Assembly (NCBI RefSeq): GCF_047272945.1
Contig: NZ_JBKOPS010000009.1
Location: 114,774-178,773 of the forward strand
DNA from: Rubrolithibacter danxiaensis
GTDB taxonomy: Bacteria > Bacteroidota > Bacteroidia > Sphingobacteriales > Sphingobacteriaceae
Direction of reading: 5' to 3'
Length of the DNA stretch: 64,000 nt
In this document: piece after piece, positions 25,947-35,851 of the stretch
How the letters are laid out: each line of letters begins with the position of its first letter
Position numbering within the stretch: position 1 is the first letter of the stretch
The notes under the pieces: generated by a model
The model's input: only the letters and a program-made list of their open reading frames with translations
What the model was told of the DNA's origin: nothing
Databases searched by the model: none
Made by a program: the position numbers and the translations under genes

Positions 25947-28900
25947 TACGAGCATCCTCCCTGCGTACCGCAGTTCAAACACTTATAACAAGTCCCTGAG
26001 CGCACCATAATATGTCCGCAATTGCTACATGCAGGTGCATCAGATTGTCCTCCGCCTGAAATATCAAGAACAGGTTTTAATTTTTTGTCGGCCAATACTT
26101 TCATTTCAGCTTTCGGCTGCTGATAAACATTGCTGCTATCGTGATTGACATCTTCATCTGCCATTTGCGGATTACCGATAATGGCTTTCTGCTCAGTTAT
26201 AACATGAACAAGATCTGTACGATTTAAGTATTCGTAACCCAGCATCCTAAAGATAAAATCAATGATAGAAGTTGCACTCTTAATGTTATCATGCCCGGTT
26301 ACCATTCCCGAAGGTTCAAAACGGGTGAAAGTAAATTTGTCAACAAATTCTTCTAAAGGAACACCATACTGCAAGCCGACTGAAACAGCTATGGCAAAAC
26401 AGTTCATTAAGGAGCGGAAAGTTGCACCTTCTTTGTGCATATCCACAAAGATTTCACCTAAAGTTCCGTCTTCGTATTCTCCCGTTCTAACAAACAATGT
26501 CTGACCGCCTACCGCTGCTTTCTGAGTAAAACCACCCCGTTTTCCAGGCAGGTTTTTACGTTCCACAACCGAAGATAACTGGCGTTTGAAGGTAGTATCT
26601 GTTGATTTTTCAAGAATTGCTCTTGCTGCTTCCAGAACCTGCTCCGGTGTTAAATCGCTCAGTTTGACGTTAGCTGCTTCACCAAGAACTTCTTCTACCG
26701 AATCCAGTTTTTCTTCCTCTTCCTTCTTATCAGACTTAGTCGAAAGTGGCTGAGATAATTTACAACCATCACGATAAAGCGCATTTGCTTTTAATGCAAG
26801 TTTCCATGATAGTTCGTAACAATCTTTAATTTCTTCAACTGTTGCTTCGTTTGGAAGATTGATTGTTTTTGAAATCGCTCCTGATAAGAACGGTTGTGCA
26901 GCAGCCATCATTTTAATATGGCCGTGAGCATGAATGTAGCGCTGGCCTTTATTTCCGCATTTGTTTGCACAATCAAAAACCGGATAATGCTCAGCTTTCA
27001 GGTACGGAGCGCCCTCAATGGTCATTGTTCCGCAGATGTATTCATTGGCTTCTGCAATCTGCTGACGGCTGAATCCGAGTGAACGTAATAAATTAAAATC
27101 CTGCGAATTATACTGTTCAGCTTTAAAGCCTAAACGCTGCAAACACTCTTCTCCGAGAGTCCATTGGTTAAATACAAACCCTATTTCAAAAGCAGCAAGC
27201 AGTGATTTATCAATTTTTTCAAGCTCATTCTGAGTAAATCCTTTTGCCGCTAACGAATCAAAGTTGATATGTGGTGCACCTTTTAAGGTGGCGGCACCTT
27301 TTGCGTAATTTACAATCGATTCAATTTCATGGTCTTTATATCCCAGATTCTTTAAAGCAGCAGGAACTCCCTGATTAATGATCTTGAAGTAACCGCCTCC
27401 TGAAAGTTTTTTAAATTTCACCAAAGCAAAATCAGGTTCAATACCGGTTGTATCGCAATCCATTACAAGTCCGATAGTTCCTGTAGGAGCAATAACGGTA
27501 GTTTGAGCATTGCGGTAACCGTAGCTTTCACCTAATTCAACTGCTTTGTCCCAGGCATTGCAGGCTGCGGCCAGCAAATAATCAGGGCAGTATTTCTGAT
27601 CAATTCCCGGAGGCGCAATTTCAAGGCCTTCGTAAGCATCGGTTGCATTATAAGCGGCATAGCGATGGTTACGCATTACCCGCATCATGTGTTTTTTATT
27701 TTCTTCAAAACGACGGAAAGCTCCTAATTCTTTAGCCATTTCTGCCGAAGTTGCATACGCTGTTCCTGTCATCACCGCAGTTATTGCTCCGCCAATGGCA
27801 CGTGCTTTATCGCTATCGTAAGGAATTCCGGCTACCATCAGCATAGAACCAAGGTTTGCATATCCTAATCCTAACGTACGGTAGTCATAAGAAAGCTGAG
27901 CCACTTCTTTAGAAGGGAACTGAGCCATTAAAACAGAGATTTCCAATACAACTGTCCAGATGCGGCAGGCATGCTCAAACCCTTTAACATCAAAAGTTAG
28001 GGTTTCAGGATTAAAGAAATGCGCCAGGTTGATGGAAGCAAGATTACATGCAGTATTATCCAGGAACATGTATTCTGAGCAAGGATTGGATGCATTGATG
28101 CGACCGCCTTCAGGGCAGGTATGCCATTCGTTTATCGTGGTATCGTATTGTACTCCGGGATCAGCACAGGCCCAGGCAGCAAACGCGATATCCTGCCACA
28201 GTTTTTCTGCGGAAATAGATTTAACAACTTTTCCATTAGTACGGCCAATCAGATCCCAGGATTTTCCCTGTTCCAGAGCATGGAAAAAGCTGTTTGGAAT
28301 ACGTACAGAGTTATTTGAGTTTTGGCCCGCTACGGTACGGTAAGCTTCACCTTCATAATCTGAAGAGTAGCCTGCAGCAATTAATGCGGCAACTTTTTTC
28401 TCCTCTTCCACTTTCCAGTTTACGAACCCTTCAATTTCCGGATGGTCCAGATCGAGGCAAACCATTTTTGCAGCACGACGGGTTGTTCCGCCCGATTTGA
28501 TCGCTCCTGCAGCACGGTCGCCGATTTTAAGGAAAGACATTAAGCCGGAAGAGTAGCCTCCGCCTGAAAGTTTTTCGTTTTCTCCGCGAATAGCAGAAAA
28601 GTTTGTTCCAACTCCCGATCCGTATTTAAAGATCCGTGCCTCACGAACCCATAGGTCCATAATTCCGCCATCGTTAACCAGATCATCGCTAACAGAAAGG
28701 ATGAAACAGGCATGAGGCTGAGGCCGCTCATAAGCTGAGGTAGACTTTGAAAGTTCTTCCGTTTCAGGATCTACGTAATAATGCCCCTGAGGCTTGCCGG
28801 TAATGCCGTACGAAGAATGCAACCCTGTGTTAAACCATTGTGGTGAATTCGGGGCGGCTAATTGTCCTACTATTGTATAAACAAGCTCTTCGTAAAAAAT

Positions 28901-29263
28901 ATCAGCATCTTCTTTGGAAGCAAAATATCCGTAACGCTGTCCCCATGATCTCCAGCAATCAGCCATACGGTGAGCTACCTGTTTAATGCTCTTTTCAGAA
29001 CCGGTAGTTCCATCGGGCTGCGGAACGCCTGCCTTACGGAAATATTTCTGTGCAAGAATGTCGGTAGCTACCTGGCTCCATGAAGCCGGTACTTCTACAT
29101 CATTCATTTCGAATACAGCATCACCTGCTGGATTTCTTATCACAGAAGAGCGTTTTTCATACGCAAATAAATCATAAACATTGATGCCTTCTTTGCTGAA
29201 ATATCTCTGGAACTTTAATCCCTTACCAGTTCCTTTAGATTTTGTTGAAGATGCTTTAGCCAT
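25946..29263 (-). CDS. nrdJ: Adenosylcobalamin-dependent ribonucleotide reductase
   Basis: Class II reductase that makes deoxyribonucleotides using coenzyme B12, independent of oxygen. Length 1105 matches the long NrdJ form. Visible features are NPCSEYMFLDNTACNLASINL around the active-site loop, the barrel segments APTGTIGLVMDCDTTGIEPD and APPGIDQKYCPDY, a conserved C-terminal extra domain (GTLGEIFVDMHKEGATFRSL), and a Cys-rich tail with CSNCG and CYKCLNCG that should rereduce the active site. No class I or III reductase is in the window. Two DnaA-box-like sites lie in the upstream region, and no cobalamin riboswitch is apparent. Confidence 0.94.
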   Translation of the reverse strand: MAKASSTKSKGTGKGLKFQRYFSKEGINVYDLFAYEKRSSVIRNPAGDAVFEMNDVEVPASWSQVATDILAQKYFRKAGVPQPDGTTGSEKSIKQVAHRMADCWRSWGQRYGYFASKEDADIFYEELVYTIVGQLAAPNSPQWFNTGLHSSYGITGKPQGHYYVDPETEELSKSTSAYERPQPHACFILSVSDDLVNDGGIMDLWVREARIFKYGSGVGTNFSAIRGENEKLSGGGYSSGLMSFLKIGDRAAGAIKSGGTTRRAAKMVCLDLDHPEIEGFVNWKVEEEKKVAALIAAGYSSDYEGEAYRTVAGQNSNNSVRIPNSFFHALEQGKSWDLIGRTNGKVVKSISAEKLWQDIAFAAWACADPGVQYDTTINEWHTCPEGGRINASNPCSEYMFLDNTACNLASINLAHFFNPETLTFDVKGFEHACRIWTVVLEISVLMAQFPSKEVAQLSYDYRTLGLGYANLGSMLMVAGIPYDSDKARAIGGAITAVMTGTAYATSAEMAKELGAFRRFEENKKHMMRVMRNHRYAAYNATDAYEGLEIAPPGIDQKYCPDYLLAAACNAWDKAVELGESYGYRNAQTTVIAPTGTIGLVMDCDTTGIEPDFALVKFKKLSGGGYFKIINQGVPAALKNLGYKDHEIESIVNYAKGAATLKGAPHINFDSLAAKGFTQNELEKIDKSLLAAFEIGFVFNQWTLGEECLQRLGFKAEQYNSQDFNLLRSLGFSRQQIAEANEYICGTMTIEGAPYLKAEHYPVFDCANKCGNKGQRYIHAHGHIKMMAAAQPFLSGAISKTINLPNEATVEEIKDCYELSWKLALKANALYRDGCKLSQPLSTKSDKKEEEEKLDSVEEVLGEAANVKLSDLTPEQVLEAARAILEKSTDTTFKRQLSSVVERKNLPGKRGGFTQKAAVGGQTLFVRTGEYEDGTLGEIFVDMHKEGATFRSLMNCFAIAVSVGLQYGVPLEEFVDKFTFTRFEPSGMVTGHDNIKSATSIIDFIFRMLGYEYLNRTDLVHVITEQKAIIGNPQMADEDVNHDSSNVYQQPKAEMKVLADKKLKPVLDISGGGQSDAPACSNCGHIMVRSGTCYKCLNCGTQGGCS

Positions 29264-29362
29264 ATTTTTTTAATTAATAGTAATCAAGCGATTATGTCCC
29301 TTAAAAAAGTAAAGGGGTTTTTCATCAAATTTATTTTATATCTGATTACCGTCCATTTGGTT

Positions 29363-29450
29363 TTTTCCACATGTTACTGGTGTATCTTTCCCTGTTCGCA
29401 TAGAAACTATGTTAATTTGCTTAAAAACAGTTATTTATCTATGTGGAAAA
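29363..29450. promoter_or_regulatory. Two inverted DnaA-box-like sites upstream of nrdJ
   Basis: TTTTCCACA at 29363-29371 and its reverse complement TGTGGAAAA at 29442-29450 both fit the DnaA-box consensus TTWTNCACA; they face each other about 80 bp apart in the 283-bp spacer between pyk and nrdJ. E. coli nrdAB is known to be controlled by DnaA boxes, so a similar role is possible here. Confidence 0.4.
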
Positions 29451-29494
29451 CTTAAAATACAGGGCATTTTTACAAAAAACTGATGCACCTAAAC

Positions 29495-29529
29495 AAAAAA
29501 AAGCCGGCATTTTTTGTGCCAGCTTTTTA
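29495..29529 (-). terminator. Terminator of pyk
   Basis: On the minus strand AAAAAGCTGGCA and TGCCGGCTTTTTTTT pair (one T-G wobble) around a short A-rich loop. It lies about 20 nt after the pyk stop. Confidence 0.8.
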
Positions 29530-29546
29530 TGCAGGATAAACCTCTG

Positions 29547-30977
29547 TTAATCTACAACAGTAACCCTGATTATATTCGTTTTACCTTTCTTTTCAATAGG
29601 CATAGAAGCAGTGTTAATTACAACTTCGCCGGATAAAATCAATTTCTCGTCTTTAAGAATTTTATTTACATCGCGGATAGACTGATCGGTGCTTTCAAAT
29701 TTATCGTAATAAAAACCTCTTACTCCCCATAATAAACTTAATGTATTAAGAAGTGTACGATTGCTTGTAAAAATATAGGTTCCGGCTTTAGGGCGATGAC
29801 TTGAAATTTCAAATGCGGTGTAACCAGATGAAGTCATGGAAACGATACCAACGGCATTCGATTTATCGGAAAGATAAACTGCCGAACCACAAACAGCATC
29901 CGACATATAGGTTGGCGATTCCGGATTTAATTTTTTAGGAGTATGATACGGGTATGCAGTTTCTTCAATGTTTTTAATGATCTTATGCATTGTTTCAATA
30001 ACGATAACCGGAAACTCTCCAACCGAAGTTTCTCCGCTTAGCATTACTGCATCCGCTCCGTCTAACACCGAATTTGCAACGTCATTTACCTCTGCACGAG
30101 TTGGACGCGGTGTGGTAATCATGCTTTCAAGCATTTGTGTAGCAACAATTACAGGTTTTGACGCTTCGCGGCATTTTCTGGCAATCATTTTCTGAAGGAC
30201 AGGAACCTGCTCCATTGGCATTTCAACGCCAAGGTCGCCACGTGCCACCATTACACCGTCTGTAACAGCAATAATTTCGTCTATATTTTCAATAGCCTCT
30301 GGTTTTTCAATTTTAGCAATTACCCGTGTTGTTTTTCCGCTTTCGGCAATAATTCGTTTTAAATCAACTATATCCTGTGCATTACGAACAAAGGATAAGC
30401 CAATCCACTCAATATCGAACTGTAAAACAAACTTCAGGTTATCAATATCTTCCTCAGTTAAACTTGGAATAGATACTTTGGTATTTGGAAGGTTAACCCC
30501 TTTTCTTGAGGTTAATATTCCTCCATGTACAATTTCGCATTTAACAGTATCTTTATTATTGGTGTCGAGCACCATCATCTGGATCTTTCCGTCATCTAAA
30601 AGAATAATCTCACCCTGCCGTACGTCTTTCGGAAAACTTTCATACGTAATGTAGATGCGGTTTTCGTCGCCTATAAGTTCCTGTGTAGTTATTTCTATCT
30701 GGCTTCCGTTTATAAGGTGTGCTCCACCTTCTTTCATCTTTCCAATCCGTATTTTCGGCCCCTGAAGATCGGCCAGAATACCTACATTGGTTTTATAAGT
30801 ATCATTTATTTCTCTGATTGTTTCAATAACCTTTTGATGATCTTCCTGGCTTCCGTGAGAAAAATTTAAACGGCAAACATCTAATCCTGCCTTAATCATG
30901 CTCAACAATACTTCCTTTTTTGTTGATGCAGGACCCATGGTTGCTACAATTTTTGTTCTTTTATGAACTTGTCTCAT
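29547..30977 (-). CDS. pyk: Pyruvate kinase
   Basis: Catalyses the last ATP-forming step of glycolysis. Signatures: MGPASTKKEVLLSMI at the N-terminus, LNFSHG (38-43), IAKIEKPEAIENIDEI (active-site Lys segment), VMVARGDLGVEMP and MLSGETSVGEFP. At 476 residues it has A, B and C domains and no extra PEP-utiliser domain. A terminator follows. Transcribed from the same strand as the IPExxxVDY gene just upstream, a neighbour pairing I have seen in this phylum. Confidence 0.96.
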   Translation of the reverse strand: MRQVHKRTKIVATMGPASTKKEVLLSMIKAGLDVCRLNFSHGSQEDHQKVIETIREINDTYKTNVGILADLQGPKIRIGKMKEGGAHLINGSQIEITTQELIGDENRIYITYESFPKDVRQGEIILLDDGKIQMMVLDTNNKDTVKCEIVHGGILTSRKGVNLPNTKVSIPSLTEEDIDNLKFVLQFDIEWIGLSFVRNAQDIVDLKRIIAESGKTTRVIAKIEKPEAIENIDEIIAVTDGVMVARGDLGVEMPMEQVPVLQKMIARKCREASKPVIVATQMLESMITTPRPTRAEVNDVANSVLDGADAVMLSGETSVGEFPVIVIETMHKIIKNIEETAYPYHTPKKLNPESPTYMSDAVCGSAVYLSDKSNAVGIVSMTSSGYTAFEISSHRPKAGTYIFTSNRTLLNTLSLLWGVRGFYYDKFESTDQSIRDVNKILKDEKLILSGEVVINTASMPIEKKGKTNIIRVTVVD

Positions 30978-31048
30978 TTTATTATCTTATTAATTACTGC
31001 TATGCCTGTTTCAATTTGTGTAACTTTTACACTGAAAAAAATCGAGCG

Positions 31049-31468
31049 CTAAAATATCAGATTTTCTTTAGATTTCAATTTCTTTGGATCAACTTCTGCT
31101 GCAACCTGTACTTCGGGTATTTTATTCAGCGCTGAAATAATGTTCTCAAGGTCTTCATCATCAATATAATTTCTTATCAGGATAAAAAAATCTACCGTAC
31201 GCATTTCGGGTATTAAAAAGCCTTCAGTTCCTTTATTTGCTAATAAATAAAACTGCGTTTCTGTTTCTGCAGATTGATAATAGTACCGTGAGAAATACTG
31301 TACTTCCTGCTGGGCAGAAAATTGAAAAGATAATTCGTCTATACGATGAAACTGAATATTCAATTGCTTGTTGATCTTGTAGCATAACCGGTAATCTTTT
31401 AACGGTACCGTTAATGCGATCAAAACAAAGTCGAGATCTAATTCGTATTTTAGAGTGAATTTATTCAA
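31049..31468 (-). CDS. IPExxxVDY family protein
   Basis: 139 residues with the family signature as LIPEMRTVDFF (about 93-103). This small family is largely restricted to Bacteroidota and its role is unknown. No signal or membrane segment, so cytoplasmic. It is divergent from acpP and upstream of pyk, an arrangement that recurs in the phylum and may hint at a link with central carbon or lipid metabolism. Confidence 0.85.
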   Translation of the reverse strand: MNKFTLKYELDLDFVLIALTVPLKDYRLCYKINKQLNIQFHRIDELSFQFSAQQEVQYFSRYYYQSAETETQFYLLANKGTEGFLIPEMRTVDFFILIRNYIDDEDLENIISALNKIPEVQVAAEVDPKKLKSKENLIF

Positions 31469-31546
31469 AACAAGCAGCGGTTAAATTTACAAACTATACT
31501 AATTTGAGATACTATTTTTTCAATATTTTACCTAAAAACAAAAAGG

Positions 31547-31577
31547 TTTGATATTTGTCAGAATTTATTTTTCTTTG
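31547..31577 (+). promoter_or_regulatory. Candidate promoter of acpP-fabF
   Basis: TTTG (31547-31550), 19 nt, then TTTCTTTG (31570-31577), one base off the Bacteroidota -7 element TAnnTTTG. It sits 34 nt before the acpP ATG. Confidence 0.4.
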
Positions 31578-31610
31578 CACAGAATTATTTAACCATAAAA
31601 TCATAAAACT

Positions 31611-31847
31611 ATGTCTGATATCGCTTCAAGAGTAAAAGCAATTATCGTGGAAAAATTAGGTGTGGATGAGAGCGAAGTTACGCCAGAGGCATCTTTCACT
31701 AATGATCTTGGTGCTGACTCTTTGGACACCGTAGAACTTATCATGGAGTTTGAAAAAGAGTTTAACGTTGCTATTCCTGATGACCAGGCTGAAACCATCG
31801 GTACAGTTGGCCAAGCTATTGCTTATTTAGAGAAAAACGTAAAGTAA
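31611..31847 (+). CDS. acpP: Acyl carrier protein
   Basis: Carries growing acyl chains as thioesters on a phosphopantetheine attached to Ser37 in the GADSLDTVEL motif. 78 residues, acidic, as usual. The start follows an A-rich leader. It is 15 nt ahead of fabF, with which it is surely cotranscribed. Confidence 0.97.
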   Translation: MSDIASRVKAIIVEKLGVDESEVTPEASFTNDLGADSLDTVELIMEFEKEFNVAIPDDQAETIGTVGQAIAYLEKNVK

Positions 31848-31862
31848 TCCCTGATACTATAA

Positions 31863-33116
31863 ATGGAGCTTAAAAGAGTTGTTGTTACGGGACTTGGTGC
31901 GCTTACTCCAATAGGTAATACCGTTGAAGAATATTGGAACGGCCTTATCAATGGAGTGAGCGGCGCTGCTCCGATTACTAAATTTGACTCTTCAAACTTT
32001 AAAACAAAGTTTGCCTGCGAAGTCAAAAACTTTACCCCTGAAGATTTTTTAGACAAAAAAGAAGCCCGTAAACTTGATCCGTTTGTGCATTATGCGCTTG
32101 TATCAACTGACGAAGCCGTTAAAAATTCGGGTTTGGATTTTGAACAAGCAGATACCAATAGGATCGGAGTTATCTGGGGGTCGGGTATAGGCGGGTTAAA
32201 AACCTTTTTAGACGAAGTTACCAACTTTGCCAAAGGCGACGGAACTCCCCGTTTTAATCCTTTCTTTATTCCAAAAATGATCCTGGACATTGCTCCGGGA
32301 CATATTTCCATTAAATACGGGCTAAGAGGCCCTAACTTTTCTACTGTTTCGGCCTGTGCTTCTTCAACCAATGCGCTCATTGATGCCTTTAATTATATCC
32401 GTGCCGGAGTGGCAGATGTGATTATTTCCGGAGGATCTGAAGCTATCATAAACGAAGCGGGTATAGGCGGTTTTAATGCTATGCATGCCTTATCAACCCG
32501 CAATGAAGATCCCGCTACAGCTTCCAGGCCTTTTGACAAAGATCGCGACGGATTTGTAGCAGGCGAAGGTGCAGGAACAATCATCCTGGAAAGCCTGGAA
32601 CATGCAAAAGCCCGTGGTGCAACCATTTATGCAGAAATTGTTGGTGGCGGAATGAGCGCCGATGCAAATCACATTACTGCTCCGCATCCTGAAGGTTTAG
32701 GCGCCAGACTGGTAATGACCAACGCATTGAAAGATGCCGGCTTAAATACCAGCGATATTGATTATATCAATGTTCATGGTACTTCTACTCCCTTGGGAGA
32801 CATCAGTGAATCCAAAGCTATTTTAGATCTGTTCGGAGATCATGCCTATAAACTGAATATCAGCTCTACTAAATCAATGACAGGCCACTTATTAGGTGCA
32901 GCCGGAGCCATTGAAGCGATTGCAAGTATTCTGGCAGTAAAAAATGATATTATTCCTCCAACAATCAATCATTTTACTGATGATCCGGAAATAGATCCTA
33001 ATCTTAATTTTACATTCAACAAAGCACAAAAACGGCCTGTAAGAGCAGCTCAAAGTAATACATTCGGCTTTGGCGGCCACAATGCTTCCGTAATTTTTAA
33101 GAAGTACGAAGAATAA
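31863..33116 (+). CDS. fabF: Beta-ketoacyl-ACP synthase II
   Basis: Condenses malonyl-ACP with acyl-ACP in fatty-acid elongation. Catalytic Cys165 is in SACASSTNA; the His residues lie in INVHGTSTPLGD and TGHLLGAAGAIEA. Length 417 is standard for FabF. It is in an operon with acpP. In many Bacteroidota rnc follows directly; here an unrelated redoxin gene lies between. Confidence 0.96.
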   Translation: MELKRVVVTGLGALTPIGNTVEEYWNGLINGVSGAAPITKFDSSNFKTKFACEVKNFTPEDFLDKKEARKLDPFVHYALVSTDEAVKNSGLDFEQADTNRIGVIWGSGIGGLKTFLDEVTNFAKGDGTPRFNPFFIPKMILDIAPGHISIKYGLRGPNFSTVSACASSTNALIDAFNYIRAGVADVIISGGSEAIINEAGIGGFNAMHALSTRNEDPATASRPFDKDRDGFVAGEGAGTIILESLEHAKARGATIYAEIVGGGMSADANHITAPHPEGLGARLVMTNALKDAGLNTSDIDYINVHGTSTPLGDISESKAILDLFGDHAYKLNISSTKSMTGHLLGAAGAIEAIASILAVKNDIIPPTINHFTDDPEIDPNLNFTFNKAQKRPVRAAQSNTFGFGGHNASVIFKKYEE

Positions 33117-33203
33117 GTTCCTCCTGGCTAAATAATTTTTTATATTGCTTTTAATTAGGTAATTATATTATCTATGGAAGTTTAATACAAAAAATTCTAT
33201 TTT

Positions 33204-34328
33204 ATGGTAAGATTGTATTCAAAGGTATTATACCTGCTGTTGCTTTTTCCCTTTTTAACAAGTTTTACAAATCCTGTTAATCCAGATCATAAAACTTTAG
33301 AAATAGGGGCAAAGGCTCCTGACTTTAACCTTGAAGGAACCGATAGAAAGCGATACACTCTAAAAAACTTTGCGGATTCTAAACTTCTGGCAATAATCTT
33401 CACGTGTAATCATTGTCCGACGGCACAAGCTTATGAAGACAGGATAAAGGAGCTGGTAACCGATTATAAAAATAAAGGAGTTGCAATTGTTGCTATTTCT
33501 CCAAATGATGCCAGTTCTGTAAGGCTCGATGAAATGGGCTATACAGACATGGGAGACTCAAAGGAAGAAATGAAAATAAGGGCAAAAGATAAAGGCTTTA
33601 ATTTTCCATACTTGTATGATGGCGAAAACAGTGAGGTTTCTTTAAAATACGGCCCTGTAGCAACGCCCCATGTTTTTATTTTCGATGCAGAAAGAAAATT
33701 GCGGTACACCGGACGAATTGATAATTCTGAAAAACCCGGAACTGCTAAAATTCACGATACCCGCAATGCGCTGGATGCTCTTTTAGCTGGAAAAGCTGTT
33801 CCGGTTGAAACTACAAAAACGTTTGGCTGTTCTGTAAAATGGCCTGACAAAGAAGAAGGCGTAAAAAAAGCTTTTGAACAATGGGCTAAAGAACCGGTTG
33901 CTTTAAATGCCATTAATGTAAACGAAGTAAAAAACCTGCTGAAAAATAACTCTGATACCTTAAGATTGATTAATATTTGGGCAACCTGGTGTGGCCCGTG
34001 TGTTACAGAATTTCCTAATTTTGTCACTATAAACAGGATGTACAGAGGCCGCGATTTTGAGCTTATATCTATAAGCGCCGATAAGCCTGATAAAAAAAGC
34101 AAAGCACTGGCTTTTTTAAAAAGTAAGCAGGCTTCAAATAAAAATTACATTTATAACGCTGAAAATATTTACGATCTGATTGAAGCAGTAGATAAAAACT
34201 GGCAGGGCGCTTTACCTTATACCATATTGGTTGCTCCCGGAGGGAAAATTGTATATAGCAAGCAGGGAACAATTGATCCTTTACTAATGAAAAAAACAAT
34301 TGTACAGCAATTGGGCCGTTACTATTAA
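33204..34328 (+). CDS. Exported double thioredoxin-fold protein
   Basis: 374 residues with an N-terminal signal (about 1-22) and two thioredoxin-like domains. The first (about 30-200) is peroxiredoxin-like, with a CNHC motif (Cys68, Cys71) of the PRX-like/AhpC-TSA-related group. The second (about 235-374) is TlpA-like with WCGPC (Cys263, Cys266). It probably controls thiol redox state in the periplasm, perhaps passing electrons between its two domains; that is inference. Located between fabF and rnc, 87 nt after fabF. Confidence 0.8.
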   Translation: MVRLYSKVLYLLLLFPFLTSFTNPVNPDHKTLEIGAKAPDFNLEGTDRKRYTLKNFADSKLLAIIFTCNHCPTAQAYEDRIKELVTDYKNKGVAIVAISPNDASSVRLDEMGYTDMGDSKEEMKIRAKDKGFNFPYLYDGENSEVSLKYGPVATPHVFIFDAERKLRYTGRIDNSEKPGTAKIHDTRNALDALLAGKAVPVETTKTFGCSVKWPDKEEGVKKAFEQWAKEPVALNAINVNEVKNLLKNNSDTLRLINIWATWCGPCVTEFPNFVTINRMYRGRDFELISISADKPDKKSKALAFLKSKQASNKNYIYNAENIYDLIEAVDKNWQGALPYTILVAPGGKIVYSKQGTIDPLLMKKTIVQQLGRYY

Positions 34329-34424
34329 ACCATGTGATTTTTTACCGATATCATTAAAACAAAACAACGTACTATATTTATTAAATAAATTATATCGTAG
34401 AGAATACGAAGCAAAATAAACTTA

Positions 34425-35153
34425 ATGCCTTTTTTTAAACTTTATAAATTACATTTTTCTCCCAATCGAAATTATGTTAAAACCTTAAAGAACCTTCTGG
34501 GCTTCGTCCCGGGAAACCTGGCTGTTTATCGTATGGCTTTTCGTCATCGCTCGGTTGCAGTTACATTAAAAAACGGTGCGAAAAACAGCAATGAACGTTT
34601 AGAATTTTTAGGCGATGCAGTACTGGGTTGTGTGGTAGCCGAACTTCTTTTTAAAATGTACCCTTATAAAGAGGAAGGTTTCTTAACAGAAATGCGGTCA
34701 AAAATAGTAAGCAGGGCCAATTTAAACCAGCTTGCAAAAAAACTGGGCTTTGATGAACTTATCCAGTACGACAGTAAAATGGTAAATTATCCCACCAAGC
34801 AAAGTTCACTTTTGGGCGATGCGTTTGAAGCACTTGTTGGAGCCGTATATTTAGATAAAGGCTATAATTTTACCCGTGACTTTTTAATCAACCGGATTTT
34901 TAAACCACATGTTGATATTCACCTGCTCGAACAAACAGAAACAAATTTTAAAAGTAAACTGATCGAATGGTGCCAGCGCCATGGTAAAGATATTACGTTT
35001 GAACAGGTTGCCAATGCAGAAGGCGAAAGCACAAAATTATTTACCATAAAAGTTTTAATTGACGGGGAAAACTTTGGTACCGGATGCGATTATAACAAGA
35101 AGAATGCTGAAAAACTGGCTGCCGAAAAAGCATGTGAAGCTTTAAGCATTTAA
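34425..35153 (+). CDS. rnc: Ribonuclease III
   Basis: Cleaves double-stranded RNA, including rRNA precursors. The catalytic domain has the signature NERLEFLGDAVL (56-67; Glu60, Asp64) and the second acidic pair in LLGDAFEALVGAVYLDKG (Asp132, Glu135). A dsRNA-binding domain fills the C-terminus (about 165-242). Its stop overlaps that of the convergent gene by 4 nt. Confidence 0.95.
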   Translation: MPFFKLYKLHFSPNRNYVKTLKNLLGFVPGNLAVYRMAFRHRSVAVTLKNGAKNSNERLEFLGDAVLGCVVAELLFKMYPYKEEGFLTEMRSKIVSRANLNQLAKKLGFDELIQYDSKMVNYPTKQSSLLGDAFEALVGAVYLDKGYNFTRDFLINRIFKPHVDIHLLEQTETNFKSKLIEWCQRHGKDITFEQVANAEGESTKLFTIKVLIDGENFGTGCDYNKKNAEKLAAEKACEALSI

Positions 35154-35851
35154 TTACCTTTCTTTGCCCGTTTAAACTCTTCGTATGACCTTTTTATATA
35201 ATTCATCAGGTCATAATCGTTCCAACGATTAATTTGTTCTGCAGTTGGCCAGAAATCTGTTTTAAAATCCTCAAGTTCTTCGTCCCTGATAGATATTGCA
35301 TTTTTTATGGTGTAATTATTAAATCTCCGGGCAACTTCATGATATTCAATTTCCCTTTTAGCGTAGCTGTTAAATCTTCGTGCATTTTTTGCAGTCTTGC
35401 CAAAGAGTTCATGTACAAAGGTTAGCGGCTTAAATATTAAGAGATAAACAGGTGGCTTTCCTTTATAATAAACTCCCTTACTGCGGTAAGCTTCTTCTAC
35501 TTCTCTCAGGTCTTCTCGAATGGATTTTTCACGTACAACTACTTCCTCTAATTCATTAGTAGGTTCAATATAGATAATTGCATCCTTGTAATCGTTTACA
35601 ATAAACTTTTCGGTGCTGTATCCCAAACAGGATACTTCAAGAGTATCACCAATAGAAGCTAATATCCTGAAAGAGCCAAAACCATCTGAACTTACCCGGA
35701 ACTTACTTCTTTTGTTAAAAATATCGGCCTTGCCAATTCGTATGCCCGTGCCCTTATTATAAACTACTCCCTGCTGGGCTTTAATGCTTTGACCACAAGC
35801 AACCCCGGTATAAATAAGTTGTATTAAAACCAAAAATAGTAGCTTGTGCAT
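35150..35851 (-). CDS. Exported protein with carboxypeptidase-regulatory-like domain
   Basis: 233 residues with a signal peptide (about 1-21). Residues about 22-105 resemble the CarboxypepD_reg-like beta domain (GVVYNKGTGIRIGKADIFN, FRVSSDGFGSFRILASIGD, LEVSCLGYSTEKFIV). The rest is basic and helical. The domain usually sits at the N-terminus of outer-membrane receptors; here it is on a small soluble protein. Converges with rnc, overlapping by 4 nt. Confidence 0.72.
   Translation of the reverse strand: MHKLLFLVLIQLIYTGVACGQSIKAQQGVVYNKGTGIRIGKADIFNKRSKFRVSSDGFGSFRILASIGDTLEVSCLGYSTEKFIVNDYKDAIIYIEPTNELEEVVVREKSIREDLREVEEAYRSKGVYYKGKPPVYLLIFKPLTFVHELFGKTAKNARRFNSYAKREIEYHEVARRFNNYTIKNAISIRDEELEDFKTDFWPTAEQINRWNDYDLMNYIKRSYEEFKRAKKGN

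Noticed and set aside
29264..29546. Cobalamin riboswitch upstream of nrdJ
   Set aside because: I could not find the conserved B12-box or the expected helices; the 283-bp spacer is AT-rich with only the DnaA-like boxes and pyk terminator.
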